DNA of 64,000 nucleotides from Thermoguttaceae bacterium (GCA_017405595.1 JAFRAC010000026.1:62001-126000), one strand, 5' to 3'; shown: positions 34,957 to 44,468, numbered from the stretch's first letter. The notes: a model not told the origin generated them from the letters alone. Made by a program: numbers and translations.

Positions 34957-36078
34957 CTATTTTGACTTTCGGGACCGGAACGGGTGTTTCAGCGCGGCGA
35001 CCATCACTTCCTGACGGTTATAAGTCAGCTGACGGACTTTGATTTGGTTAAACCCCCAGCCGCGGACGCGATCCAGGTATTCGGGAATCCGCCTAGCCAA
35101 ACCTGTCTGGAAAAGCTTCATCGTAAAGAGAAGACCGCGAACCTCAATTTCGCGTGAAGAGGTCAGTTCTTCCAAAGCGTCGAGCGTATAGTTGGGCGCC
35201 ACGTTCATATCGCCGATCATCCAGCGCGTCTTGCGGAACAGCTTTTTTTTCAGCTGGCTGATTCTTCCCCGGAGATGGGTGAAATCGGGATTCTGCAGAA
35301 CGGCCGGCGCCATTTCGGCGGGATCAACCCCCAAAACTTCGGCGCCGCGCGCCAGAAGGGCCTGACTTCCCCCCCCGGGAGACGCGCCGATGTCGGCACA
35401 GCGGGCGCCGCGGCCGATCGGAAAACCGCTCCAGCGGAGCCCCTCCTCAAATTTCATCCAGGCCCGGCTCGTTCCGTCGGTCGGAATCGTGAGGGGGAAA
35501 TACCCCCCCGGAAACCGCCCGTGAAAATCACGAACCTGGTGAACGCCGATATACCACTCGGTCGGAAGCACCTCGGCACAGTCGAGGCAGACCTCTCCCG
35601 GACGGGGGAGCGAAGGCGGGAAGAAACCTTCGGCTAAATCCGATCCCGTGTTCTGCCCGGGCAAAAAACGGGAGAGTTCCGAGGCGCGGGCATGCGTCTG
35701 CGGCGTCGGCGCCGGAGAAGAAGGGAGCCAGAAATGGACCCGGCTCGGCAAAGGAACCGAAAGGCGGAGCCGCCGCCAGGCTTCCGGGAAACGCTTTTCC
35801 ATGAACGAAGCGAAAAGACCGGGCATCTCTCCGGGAGCCGCGCCGCTCACCTTTCCGAGTACCGCCGAGCAGGAAGAAGCAAAAATCAGTTCTCCGCTCC
35901 TTTCGAGCGCAGACCGGAGAGTGTTCGTCCCTTCGGGAAGCCTGTAAGTCAAAAACGAGGGACGGGAATAGGAAAAGCGCCACTCCGGAAACAGAGCCGC
36001 CGTTTCGTCTTTGAGCAGGGGAGTACTTTCCCGCTTGCAGGTGAGAAAGAGAAAAGGGGCTTCTTCCGGCATACTCAT
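34957..36078 (-). CDS. RlmM/FtsJ-like SAM-dependent rRNA 2'-O-methyltransferase
   Basis: This 373-residue protein has a divergent N-terminal part (a THUMP-like module is likely) and a Rossmann methyltransferase domain. The SAM motif CADIGASPGGGSQALL starts at about 227, and the K-D-K-E tetrad candidates are Lys209 (AWMKFEE), Asp in MIGDMNVAP, Lys in LFTMKLFQ and Glu in NRQEVMV. This order matches RlmM, which methylates the 2'-O of a cytidine in 23S rRNA. A Cys pair (CLDCAEV) is extra. Specificity is inferred. The start could be the ATG at 36072. It is divergent from hom. Confidence 0.82.
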   Translation of the reverse strand: MSMPEEAPFLFLTCKRESTPLLKDETAALFPEWRFSYSRPSFLTYRLPEGTNTLRSALERSGELIFASSCSAVLGKVSGAAPGEMPGLFASFMEKRFPEAWRRLRLSVPLPSRVHFWLPSSPAPTPQTHARASELSRFLPGQNTGSDLAEGFFPPSLPRPGEVCLDCAEVLPTEWYIGVHQVRDFHGRFPGGYFPLTIPTDGTSRAWMKFEEGLRWSGFPIGRGARCADIGASPGGGSQALLARGAEVLGVDPAEMAPAVLQNPDFTHLRGRISQLKKKLFRKTRWMIGDMNVAPNYTLDALEELTSSREIEVRGLLFTMKLFQTGLARRIPEYLDRVRGWGFNQIKVRQLTYNRQEVMVAALKHPFRSRKSK

Positions 36079-36139
36079 GGTCGTTCACGCTTTGGGTCGT
36101 CTTCCCCGCGCAAAACTCCCCCTTTGTTCGGCGCGACTC

Positions 36140-36167
36140 TTTATCAATTCTACATAGATATTATAAT
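36140..36167 (+). promoter_or_regulatory. Promoter for the hom-hydrolase-mrp unit
   Basis: TTTATC (36140-36145), a 16-bp spacer and TATAAT (36162-36167) lie about 90 bases before the hom ATG. Confidence 0.6.
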
Positions 36168-36258
36168 GGGTCTAGGGAGCGCGGGCAGTCGGCCAAAAGG
36201 GTCTTCCTCTTTTATCCGCTCCGAAAGGTTTCATCGAAAAAGAAAGAGCAAGCCAACA

Positions 36259-37569
36259 ATGAGTCACGATACGGTAAAAGTCGGTCTGGTCGGTTTCGGC
36301 ACCATCGGCGGAGGGGTCGCCCAAATTCTTCTCGGCAAAAAAGAGGAGATCCGCCGCAAAACAGGCAAAACGATCGAGCTGGTCAAAATCTGCGATAAAG
36401 ACCTCCATTCCGATCGGGGGGTGGAGCTTCCGGCAGGAATCCTGACCGATGACCTCTCCGAAATCACCTCTTCGCCGATCGACATCGTCATCGAGCTGAT
36501 CGGCGGACTCGAACCGGCGCGTTCCTTTGTTCTTGAATTTTTGCGCGCGGGCAAAGATGTCGTGACTGCGAACAAGGCGCTTTTGGCGAACCACGGCCCC
36601 GAACTCTTCGATGAAGCGCGGCGGCTGGGCCGGACGATCGCGTTCGAAGCCTCGGTCTGCGGCGGTATTCCGATCCTCTCGTCGATTGCCACCTCGCTTC
36701 AGGCGAACACCATCAAGTCGATCAACGCAATCTGCAACGGCACGAGCAACTTCATCCTCTCGCAAATGGAAGGAAAGGGCGCCGACTACGACGATGCGGT
36801 TAAAGAAGCCCAGATGCGCGGCTATGCCGAGGCCAATCCTTCGATGGACGTTGACGGTACCGACGCGGTTCAAAAACTGACGATCATGGCGCAGTTGGCG
36901 TTCGGCGCCAAAACCGATTGGAAATCGATCCCGCGTACCGGAATCGACATCGTCAAAGCGGTCGATATCCGATTCGCCCGGAAGCTTGGAAAACGGATCC
37001 GCCTTCTGGCAACCGCGGCCCGATCGGGGGACGGGGTCGAACTGAAAGTTTCTCCGACCCTGGTTTCCGAAACTTCCCCGCTGGCGAGAGTCTGCGATGC
37101 GTTTAACGCGGTCGAAATCGTCGGCGATTTCGTCGGTCCGGTCTTCTATCAGGGGCTGGGCGCCGGGCGCAGGCCGACGGCTTCGGCGGTCTGTTCCGAT
37201 GTCATCGACACCGCGCTGGGCCGGAGCCGTATTACATTCGATGCCCTCTCGCTCTGGTCCGACAAAAAGGAATCAGTCCGCATCGTCGATCCGGCCGACA
37301 CCTTCGAACAGGCGTATTTACGGTTTCTCGTTCAAGACCACCCGGGTGTGCTCGCCAAGACAACCGGAATTCTCGGAAACCACGGCATTTCGATCTCCTC
37401 GCTTCTTCAGGAGCCGGAAAAGAACAACGGCGCCAACCTGATTATCCTGACCCACAAGGCTCCGGCAGGAAAACTGGCCGCCGCCGTTCAGGAGATTGAC
37501 GAATCGTCGTTCGTTCTCGAAAAAACGGTCAAGATGAACGTTCAGGAAGAAGAACACGATCAACAGTAA
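36259..37569 (+). CDS. hom: Homoserine dehydrogenase with C-terminal ACT domain
   Basis: This 436-residue enzyme reduces aspartate semialdehyde to homoserine for methionine and threonine synthesis. In order it has the nucleotide-binding VGLVGFGTIGGGV, the VTANKALLANHG motif, the catalytic region with NGTSNFIL and PSMDVDGTDA, and a C-terminal ACT domain from about residue 350 (FLVQDHPGVLAKTTGILGNHGI). The ACT domain usually gives threonine feedback inhibition. The ATG at 36259 begins right at the family N-terminus, though the frame is open far upstream. It heads a unit with a hydrolase-like gene and mrp. Confidence 0.97.
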   Translation: MSHDTVKVGLVGFGTIGGGVAQILLGKKEEIRRKTGKTIELVKICDKDLHSDRGVELPAGILTDDLSEITSSPIDIVIELIGGLEPARSFVLEFLRAGKDVVTANKALLANHGPELFDEARRLGRTIAFEASVCGGIPILSSIATSLQANTIKSINAICNGTSNFILSQMEGKGADYDDAVKEAQMRGYAEANPSMDVDGTDAVQKLTIMAQLAFGAKTDWKSIPRTGIDIVKAVDIRFARKLGKRIRLLATAARSGDGVELKVSPTLVSETSPLARVCDAFNAVEIVGDFVGPVFYQGLGAGRRPTASAVCSDVIDTALGRSRITFDALSLWSDKKESVRIVDPADTFEQAYLRFLVQDHPGVLAKTTGILGNHGISISSLLQEPEKNNGANLIILTHKAPAGKLAAAVQEIDESSFVLEKTVKMNVQEEEHDQQ

Positions 37570-37596
37570 CCAGCAATACAATAAGGGGAACCTCTG

Positions 37597-38745
37597 ATGA
37601 AACGTATCGTCTGCATCGCGATTTGGGCACTGGCGTTCCTTTCGGCCGGTTTCCTCTTTGCCGCGCGGGCGGGAAAACCGCGCAGCGAAAATGCCCCGTC
37701 TCCGGAAACCGAACAGCCCGCCGCCGAAAACGCGCAAGAGTCTGAATCTTCCGTACCGTCACAAGAGGGCGTTCAGGAAGAAGCCGCTCCGAAAGCCGAA
37801 CCGGCCCGGGAAAAGCCGCGGCGCGGCTGGGGGGGGCCGGAAGGGCGCAGCGTCGAACGCGAGCCGATCGTCCCGATCGATGACGCGCTGGCCGCCGCCG
37901 GAAAAGCCGAACCGGTTCGCCTCAACCAGCCCGATTTTATGACCGACGACCAGGTCCGTCTGAGCGGTCTTTACTACAAAGGGAATGCCGACGAATCGAC
38001 CATTCCGGTCATTCTTCTCCACAAAAAAGAGGGGAAAAAAGAAGACTGGCAGGAGCTCGCCCAGTTCCTCGCCGAAAAGGGCCTGGCGGTCCTGGTTCCC
38101 GATCTGCGCGGATACGGCGAAAGTGTTACCGCCTTTATCGAAGACTACTCCTTCGGCGGCGAACAGCCGGTCATCCGCCAGAACCAATACAACGCCCAGA
38201 ATTTTTCTCCCGACGATTGGGACGCGATGCGTTCCGCCGACGGGCATTTCTGGATTCGCTTTCTGGTCTATCTGCATAACAAAAAGATGATCAACATCCG
38301 CAAGCTGGTGATGATCGGCGACGGCTACGGCGCGGCGGTCGCGGGCAGCTGGCTTCTCGAAGACTGGAAAGCCCCCTCCCCCAAAAAAGGGCAGTTCACA
38401 CGCGGGCTTCTGATGATCTCCCCCGATGCCGACAGCGTCTTCGAAAAGCTCGGCGGCAGCAAAACCAAAGCCGGCAAACTCATGTATAAAATTTTTGTCG
38501 GCGGTCTCGATCAGGAGCGGCTCAAAGCCGCCGAATCGATCGGCCTTCAGCTCGCCAGGGAAAAAAGTTCCGTCGATCCGGAAATGCGCAAGGTTCCGGT
38601 CGAAAACTGCAAAACCGAAAAACAGGATATGCCGCTTCTCAAAGCCTCGGCTTTCAATATGCCCGAACAGATTCTCCAATTCGTTACCGATCAGTGTCAG
38701 TCCGGGCAGGAGCAGAAGTGGCAGGCTGTCAAGAATTTTGAATGA
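37597..38745 (+). CDS. Secreted alpha/beta-hydrolase-fold protein lacking the nucleophile
   Basis: This 382-residue protein has a signal peptide at about 1-24 and an acidic Pro/Glu-rich linker to about residue 100. A hydrolase-like core follows, with VILLHKKEGKKEDWQELA, a strand-turn VLVPDLRGYGES and the elbow VMIGDGYGAAVAG. In active relatives the elbow is G-x-S-x-G; here residues 241-245 read GDGYG, so the nucleophile position 243 is Gly. It is therefore unlikely to be a normal serine hydrolase and may bind a ligand or partner. It lies 27 bases after hom and 32 before mrp, probably co-transcribed. The link between these genes is unclear. Confidence 0.7.
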   Translation: MKRIVCIAIWALAFLSAGFLFAARAGKPRSENAPSPETEQPAAENAQESESSVPSQEGVQEEAAPKAEPAREKPRRGWGGPEGRSVEREPIVPIDDALAAAGKAEPVRLNQPDFMTDDQVRLSGLYYKGNADESTIPVILLHKKEGKKEDWQELAQFLAEKGLAVLVPDLRGYGESVTAFIEDYSFGGEQPVIRQNQYNAQNFSPDDWDAMRSADGHFWIRFLVYLHNKKMINIRKLVMIGDGYGAAVAGSWLLEDWKAPSPKKGQFTRGLLMISPDADSVFEKLGGSKTKAGKLMYKIFVGGLDQERLKAAESIGLQLAREKSSVDPEMRKVPVENCKTEKQDMPLLKASAFNMPEQILQFVTDQCQSGQEQKWQAVKNFE

Positions 38746-38777
38746 TCCCCCGTTAGAAACCGGAAGGAATGAAAAAA

Positions 38778-39626
38778 ATGGCAGAAGAACATCATTGCGG
38801 CGGGAGCGGCGAAGGATGCACCGGTAACTGCGAAAACTGCAAGCAAAAAAAAGAGAACGAAGAGTGCCGTATTCAAGAGGGGCTAAACCGCATTAAACGG
38901 AAGATCGTCGTCCTTTCCGGCAAGGGTGGGGTCGGCAAGAGTACGGTCGCGGTCAACCTGGCGTTTGCGCTGGCGGCCACCGGCGCGAATGTCGGGCTTA
39001 TGGACGTCGACATCCACGGTCCGAGCGTCCCGAAAATGCTCCATCTCGAAGGGATGAAGCTGATGAGCGACGGCGAAAAGATCACCCCGGTCGAAATCGG
39101 AAACCTCAAAGTCGTCTCCCTGGCGTTCCTTCTCCAGAACCCCGACGATGCCATCATCTGGCGCGGTCCGGTCAAACTGGGTGTGATCCGTCAGTTCTTT
39201 TCGGACGTCAACTGGGGCGATCTCGATTACCTCGTGGTTGACACGCCTCCGGGAACAGGCGACGAGCCGCTGACCGTCTGTCAGCTTTTACACGACGCCG
39301 AAGCGGTCATTGTCACCACGCCGCAAGAGGTTTCGGCCTCCGATGTGCGCAAGTCGATCAGCTTCTGCCGCCAGCTCAAGATGAACATTCTGGGGATTGT
39401 CGAAAACATGAGCGGCTTTGTCTGTCCCCATTGCGGTAAGGTCACCGAAATTTTCGCCGGCAACGCCGGCAGGAAACTTGCCGAACAATATGCGGTTCCC
39501 TTCCTGGGCAGGCTTCCGATCGATCCGGCCGTGAGCGCCGGCGGAGATGCGGGCAGCCCGTTCGCCCGTCAGAACGAAACCGCCTCTGCCCAATCGTTCG
39601 CCGAAATCATTAAAGTGATCGGCTGA
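38778..39626 (+). CDS. mrp: Mrp/ApbC/Nbp35-type Fe-S carrier ATPase
   Basis: This 282-residue P-loop ATPase carries and transfers Fe-S clusters. Walker A is GKGGVGKS at 48-55 (deviant, MinD-like), DVDIHGPSVPKML marks the family, and VDTPPGTGDEPLT is Walker B. A CPHCG motif in GFVCPHCGKVTEIF is the cluster-binding CxxC. The N-terminus has five extra Cys in the first 30 residues (HCGG, CTGNCENC), as in Nbp35. The second ATG at 38778 is chosen over 38769 because GGAAGGA is about 10 bases before it. It is last in the unit and followed by a terminator. Confidence 0.93.
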   Translation: MAEEHHCGGSGEGCTGNCENCKQKKENEECRIQEGLNRIKRKIVVLSGKGGVGKSTVAVNLAFALAATGANVGLMDVDIHGPSVPKMLHLEGMKLMSDGEKITPVEIGNLKVVSLAFLLQNPDDAIIWRGPVKLGVIRQFFSDVNWGDLDYLVVDTPPGTGDEPLTVCQLLHDAEAVIVTTPQEVSASDVRKSISFCRQLKMNILGIVENMSGFVCPHCGKVTEIFAGNAGRKLAEQYAVPFLGRLPIDPAVSAGGDAGSPFARQNETASAQSFAEIIKVIG

Positions 39627-39662
39627 TCACGGTCATTCTTTCGGTAAAAGCCGCACCGGCAC

Positions 39663-39706
39663 GGGTTCAGCGTTTTCAGCAAAAGGCGCTGAACCCGCGC
39701 TTTTTT
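39663..39706. terminator. Terminator after mrp
   Basis: A 10-bp stem GGGTTCAGCG (39663-39672) with CGCTGAACCC (39687-39696) is followed by GCGC and T6. It also lies at the stop of the convergent membrane-protein gene (39705). Confidence 0.85.
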
Positions 39707-42700
39707 ACGGAAGCTCTCCGGCGCCGCTGATCGCCTTGTTATACTCCTGCAGCCGCTTTTGGTAGGCCGGCGGCGGAGGAACACGCAGAACCGAACGCGC
39801 GGCGGCAGGAGTCTTTTCGCCGGCGGCGCGGCCGGAAAGCGAGACCCCTTTCCCCTTTTCCGGGCGCATCCCCATGTCGCGAAGCTCTTCCTCGTAACGG
39901 CGGCGGGCGGCGGAATCCGTTTTCGCGCGGTTTTTCATTTCGGTCCACCGCTCATGAAATAAGCGCAGTTCCTCCTCGTTCCATCCGAGCCGCTCCAAAA
40001 GACGCGGATCGGCGCCCCGGTCCAGCTGTTCATCGAGATAGTTCAGAACCAAATTGGTCGCTTTTTCGGTGTAAAGCAGATTGGTTTTGTCGGCGGGTGC
40101 GGCTTCGCGGCCGCGGTCTTCCCCGGCCGCAGAACCGGTTCCTCCGGAAAGGGGATCGCCGGAGCGGTTCTTCTCTTCTCCCGGCTGCGCGGCGGAAGAG
40201 CCGGGCGCATCGCCGTTCGGCTCTCCGGCGGCATCGGCGCTGACGCCGGGATCGAATCGGTTTTCGGAGCCGGCATCGGGACTCCCGCCGGCAGGATTAC
40301 CCTCGCGCTGTTCCCCTTCGTTCCCCGAGGCCGGCGTTTCCTCTGTGTGCTGCGGATTCAGAAGCGGATCGGTCTGCAGATTCGCGTCCCGGGGAACCGG
40401 CGCCTCGCCGTTTGTGTCCCCTTCGGTGATCAGATAATTCCGCGCCGCGGGATCGACCGCCCCGTTCTCACGCTGGGCGTCGGCGGGAATTCCGCTCTTT
40501 CCGGGATCGGTTCGCCGCTCTCCCCCGTTCGGCGCGCCGCCGGGAACCGATTTGATTTTGTCGAGATCCTCTTCCGAAACATCGGCATTCTTCTTTTCGG
40601 TATCCGGAGAAGCCACTCCTGTCCCCCGCCCCTGCGGTTCGGCGTCCGAGGGGGCCGATTCAACATCAAGCCCCGAAAAATCGAGGATCGCCTCGAACGC
40701 TTCGGCGGGATTCGATTCCGCGTCGATCGGCAGACCGTCCGGCTGATTCCCTTCCCCGCCCTGCCGGTCCCCGCCGGCTGCATTTTCCCCGGAACTCCCC
40801 TCTTCGCCGGAGGCGTTCCCCGCTCCCCCGCGGTTTTCACCCGAACCTGAATCGGTTTGGCCGCCGTTCGGCTCTCCGGCAGCGCCGGAACGGCTTTGAG
40901 CCTCGCCGCCGCTCCCGGCCGGTTCGCCGGCGCTCTCTTCGGTCCCCTCCTGCTGATCGGGAGTACCCCCGTCAGGGAAGGATTCTTGCGGCTGCGGCGA
41001 TGACGACTCTTCCCGCGGCTCGTTCTCCGAAGAATCCCCGCCTTTTCCGGTATTGCCGGAATCCGGGTTCTCTTGCCCGTTCTCCCCTTCCCCGTCCTGA
41101 TTTTCCTGATTCTTCCCTTGGGAAGAGTCCCCCTGATTCCCTTCCTCTTTCCCCTCCTGTCGGGCATCCGCGGCACCCGGGTCAGAATTCTCCGGCGCCG
41201 TTCCGTCTTCGGCAACACTGAATGCCAAAATCGCTGTCTCGCCCCGATTCGGTTCGTTCGGGCGGTTGTCGACCGCGTAACCCCGGCATTCCATAGCGGC
41301 GCGGGGGGGGATTCCGTTCGCGGCGGGGACGAGATCAAAGGAAATGGTCACCGGAACACGCCGGTCGGTTCCGAGCCTTTCGAGCTGTCCCGAAAGATCG
41401 ATCGAAAAACTCTTTTTTTCTTCGGGCCGGGTCTTCGGCCACCAAGTGATATCGAGTCCGGCACCGCTGAGCCCAAACAACTCATCGGAAAGAGTGAATG
41501 TCAGAGGAAGGGTTCCGTGTTCCGCAACACTTGTCTGCTGCGGGACATCTTCCCCCCAGACAGCGATCGGCGCCGGGTCGGGAAGCGTCTCGATTTCCCA
41601 GCTTGGGGCTTCGCGGAGACCGTCGTCATCGGTGAAATTCGCGTTCCGCCCGGTATCGACCGCGCGGAGCCGGTACGAGGAGCACGTTTCCGCCCCGAGT
41701 GTCAGAGCGAATTCCGCCAGAGCCGGGTCGTCGGGGGAAACCGTCATCTTTTTCGCGAGCCGCAGCGCACCGTCGGGAATAAAAAACGCTCCGCTCATCG
41801 GGCGTGTACACCGGGCGGTGATCACGGCTTCGGTCCCTTCCCACGCGCTGACCGCCCCTTCCCCCTCGCGCGTCTCAGGCGGGAGCCCGGTATAGGAGGG
41901 ATAACGATAGAGAACCTTGATCGGAGTCAGGAGTATCGGAGGAAGAACTGTAATACAGTAACCCGCGCTGGATGCCGAAACCTTTTCGCCGCCGGCAACA
42001 ACAACACGGTAGCGGATATCTTCGCTAAGCCCCTCTTCCGAATCGGGAAAGAGAACCGAATAGGTGTGATAACCGGTCTCTTCCATCGCAAGGCGCTTCT
42101 CACCGGTCCGGCCGTCAGCAGTCCCGTAAACCAGAAAAACCCCGCCGCCGGGAGAATCGGCGAACTCCGCCCTGATCGTGATCCGCTCTCCGGGATTGCA
42201 CGAAATATTCCCCGGCTCAACGGCGCGGAACACAACCTGTTCGGGCGCGGCAATCGGCGCGGTCGGAAGGAGAACCCGCGCGGCCGAGACGAAACCGCTT
42301 TTTTCGGAGGTCACCAGATTCAGCGCCAAAAGGGTCATCGCCGCGATCAAAAGCATCGCCGCACGGACGAGCGGCTTCATCTCGACCGAGTCCGACTCGG
42401 CATGAGGCGGGATCGCTTCGGCGGTTTTGCGCGAGAGGGCCCGGTCGAACGGGGTCGGCTGCTGACCGCGTCTCAGGAACCAGTTCAGAAGCCCGTTTTT
42501 AAGGTTCGGATGAGCGCTTTCGACTTTCCAGGCCGAGTAGAGCGGATTGATCCGGTATCGGACCAGGGGATAAAAGCGCCAGAGAGAAACCGCCAGCAGA
42601 ATCAGAGACGAAACCAGCGCGTAAAGACAGCGGGCTTTCTCGCTCAGCCCGTCGGCAAAATGATGGTCGAGAAGAATCCCCCCCAAAAGAAGAAAGAGCG

Positions 42701-42806
42701 CGGCGGCGGCAACCGACAGGAACGCGGCGCCGGCCTCGACCCGCCGGATCAGCGCCGAAGTGCGCCGAAGTGTCTGCTCAAGTTTTTCGTCGGCTTTTGC
42801 GGACAT
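39705..42806 (-). CDS. Large membrane protein of the DUF4175-like type, unknown function
   Basis: This 1033-residue protein has three membrane segments near residues 26-46, 61-80 and 147-166. A beta-rich extracytoplasmic part of about 350 residues follows (for example VVFRAVEPGNISCNPGERI). A long low-complexity stretch of Glu, Gly, Asn, Gln and Ser lies at about 530-720. The C-terminal region is charged and helical (LERLGWNEEELRLFHERW) and resembles the end of DUF4175/TIGR02302-like proteins. Such proteins are often near MoxR/DUF58/VWA genes, which are not seen here. The ATG at 42806 has GAGAG close upstream. Function is not assignable. Confidence 0.65.
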   Translation of the reverse strand: MSAKADEKLEQTLRRTSALIRRVEAGAAFLSVAAAALFLLLGGILLDHHFADGLSEKARCLYALVSSLILLAVSLWRFYPLVRYRINPLYSAWKVESAHPNLKNGLLNWFLRRGQQPTPFDRALSRKTAEAIPPHAESDSVEMKPLVRAAMLLIAAMTLLALNLVTSEKSGFVSAARVLLPTAPIAAPEQVVFRAVEPGNISCNPGERITIRAEFADSPGGGVFLVYGTADGRTGEKRLAMEETGYHTYSVLFPDSEEGLSEDIRYRVVVAGGEKVSASSAGYCITVLPPILLTPIKVLYRYPSYTGLPPETREGEGAVSAWEGTEAVITARCTRPMSGAFFIPDGALRLAKKMTVSPDDPALAEFALTLGAETCSSYRLRAVDTGRNANFTDDDGLREAPSWEIETLPDPAPIAVWGEDVPQQTSVAEHGTLPLTFTLSDELFGLSGAGLDITWWPKTRPEEKKSFSIDLSGQLERLGTDRRVPVTISFDLVPAANGIPPRAAMECRGYAVDNRPNEPNRGETAILAFSVAEDGTAPENSDPGAADARQEGKEEGNQGDSSQGKNQENQDGEGENGQENPDSGNTGKGGDSSENEPREESSSPQPQESFPDGGTPDQQEGTEESAGEPAGSGGEAQSRSGAAGEPNGGQTDSGSGENRGGAGNASGEEGSSGENAAGGDRQGGEGNQPDGLPIDAESNPAEAFEAILDFSGLDVESAPSDAEPQGRGTGVASPDTEKKNADVSEEDLDKIKSVPGGAPNGGERRTDPGKSGIPADAQRENGAVDPAARNYLITEGDTNGEAPVPRDANLQTDPLLNPQHTEETPASGNEGEQREGNPAGGSPDAGSENRFDPGVSADAAGEPNGDAPGSSAAQPGEEKNRSGDPLSGGTGSAAGEDRGREAAPADKTNLLYTEKATNLVLNYLDEQLDRGADPRLLERLGWNEEELRLFHERWTEMKNRAKTDSAARRRYEEELRDMGMRPEKGKGVSLSGRAAGEKTPAAARSVLRVPPPPAYQKRLQEYNKAISGAGELP

Positions 42807-42984
42807 GGCTCTCGAAAGGGGAAAGGGGCAATATCGGCATTTTCCCTGTTCTGGAATCGCCGTCCCTGTAGTTATCGGCTCTTTAAAGGCGTTTCCCCAA
42901 GCCGGCAAAGGGGGCGCAGGACCGAAAGCGCGTCAGAACCGAAGCGGAAAGGAGAAAACGCCCCTTGAACAAAGCGCCGCGGCG

Positions 42985-43917
42985 CTAGAGCCAGTCGAGC
43001 CCGATATCGAGTGAGCGCGCCGAATGGGTCAGGGCGCCGACACTGATCCGATCGACTCCCGATTCGGCGGCGGCGCGGATCGTTTTCAGGCTGATTCCCC
43101 CCGACGCTTCAAGTTCCGCACGGGAACCGGCGGCATCGCGGATCCGGACCGCTTCGGCAAGAAGTTCCGGCGTCATATTGTCGAGCAGGACAATGTCGGG
43201 TTCCGCGGTCAAAACGTTTTTCAGCTGCTCGAGCGAATCGACCTCGACTTCGATCAGGGGCAGATTCTCTCCGGCACGGAAATGTCCGGCAACATAGGCC
43301 TTGCTGCGCTGCACCGCTTCGGCGGGAGAGAGCCCCTCGGTTTGGGAAAACGCCAGGTGGTTGTCCTTGATCAGGATCGCGTCAAAAAGGCCGGTTCGAT
43401 GGTTGCAGCCTCCCCCGCAATGGACAGCGTACTTTTCGAGGTACCGCCAGCCGAGCGTCGTCTTGCGCGTGTCATAGACACGGGCGCCGGTTCCCGCAAC
43501 CTCGCCGACATAGGCGCGGGTCAGGGTCGCGATTCCGGAAAGACGGCCGAGCATGTTCAGCAGAAGGCGTTCCGCAGTCAGCATGGTGCGTACCGGTCCG
43601 GCAATCGTGCCGATCTTCCCTCCGGGCATCACCGGTGTGCCGTCGGCAAGCGCGGGCTTCCACTCGAGCGCCGGATCGACAGCCTTTAAGATTGCCGGGG
43701 CAACCGCATTGCCGGCAACAACCCCCTCTTCGCGCGCCGCCACCACGGCGGCGCCGGGAACCGATTCGGGAATGAGCGCCGCGCTGGTAATATCGCCGCG
43801 GATATCGTTATCTTCCCGAATTGCCAGCCGAAGAAGGTCCTCGACTTCGCCGAGCAGGCGGGGATCAGTGCCGGTGTGCTGGCGGAAATCTTTTCGGGAG
43901 GGGTTCATTGCTGTCAT
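42985..43917 (-). CDS. nadC: Nicotinate-nucleotide pyrophosphorylase (quinolinate phosphoribosyltransferase)
   Basis: This 310-residue enzyme converts quinolinate and PRPP to nicotinate mononucleotide in de novo NAD synthesis. Signature stretches are RLSGIATLTRAYV, the substrate loop TRKTTLGWRYLEKYAV, GGGCNHRTGLFDAILIKDNH and the C-terminal ASGGISLKTIRAAAESGVD. The ATG at 43917 has AGAAAGGA about 6-8 bases upstream; an earlier in-frame start would lie inside a terminator hairpin. nadA and nadB are not in the window. Confidence 0.97.
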   Translation of the reverse strand: MTAMNPSRKDFRQHTGTDPRLLGEVEDLLRLAIREDNDIRGDITSAALIPESVPGAAVVAAREEGVVAGNAVAPAILKAVDPALEWKPALADGTPVMPGGKIGTIAGPVRTMLTAERLLLNMLGRLSGIATLTRAYVGEVAGTGARVYDTRKTTLGWRYLEKYAVHCGGGCNHRTGLFDAILIKDNHLAFSQTEGLSPAEAVQRSKAYVAGHFRAGENLPLIEVEVDSLEQLKNVLTAEPDIVLLDNMTPELLAEAVRIRDAAGSRAELEASGGISLKTIRAAAESGVDRISVGALTHSARSLDIGLDWL

Positions 43918-43942
43918 CGGGAATCCTTTCTGAAACTCTATG

Positions 43943-43969
43943 AAAAAACCCCTCGCGGACAAGGGGTTT
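43943..43969 (-). terminator. Terminator of the RRM gene
   Basis: On the minus strand AAACCCCT (43962-43969) pairs with AGGGGTTT (43946-43953), followed by a T6 run. It lies between the RRM gene and nadC. Confidence 0.88.
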
Positions 43970-44012
43970 CGTTACGACAAAAAAGGGAATGGATAAGAGC
44001 AAAAGCACTTAT

Positions 44013-44315
44013 TCAAAATCGCCGGGAACCGCCGAAGTGGCCGCCGCCGAAACGGCCGCCGCCGGGGCGGGGCTCTCGCGGACGGGCCTCATTGACACGG
44101 AGAAGCCGGCCGTCGAGTTCCTGGTCGTTCCAGCCTTCGATCGCCCGCTGCGCCTCGTCGGCGTTGGGCATTTCGACAAAGCCGAACCCCTTAGAACGGC
44201 CGGTTTCGCGGTCAAAGACCACGTCGGCAGACGCCACAGAACCGAACTTCTCGAAAGCTTCGCGAAGCCGCTCCTGCGTCGTGCTGTAGGAGAGGTTGCC
44301 AACATAGAGTTTCAT
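44013..44315 (-). CDS. RRM-type RNA-binding protein with Gly/Arg-rich tail
   Basis: This 100-residue protein has a single RNA-recognition motif with RNP2 LYVGNL at residues 3-8 and RNP1 KGFGFVEM at about 42-49. A short tail follows (PRPGGGRFGGGHFGGSRRF). Small RRM proteins of this kind occur in cyanobacteria, planctomycetes and some others and are often cold- or stress-linked RNA chaperones. GAAGGATG is about 10 bases before the ATG. It is a monocistronic unit with its own terminator. Confidence 0.95.
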   Translation of the reverse strand: MKLYVGNLSYSTTQERLREAFEKFGSVASADVVFDRETGRSKGFGFVEMPNADEAQRAIEGWNDQELDGRLLRVNEARPREPRPGGGRFGGGHFGGSRRF

Positions 44316-44468
44316 CTGTAACTCACATCCTTCTCGCGCTCAGGTATAAAGAACAATTTCAAAAGACCTCCTGAGACGCAATAGTGCCTTTCGAAAAACA
44401 GAGGGGCTCACGCAAGGAACCCCAGGCCTCCCTTATTTCGCCGGGAGAAAACCCCCGGCATCATGGGA

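Noticed and set aside
41073..42968. 631-codon plus-strand frame
   Set aside because: It is antisense to the DUF4175-like membrane protein and has no recognisable domain.
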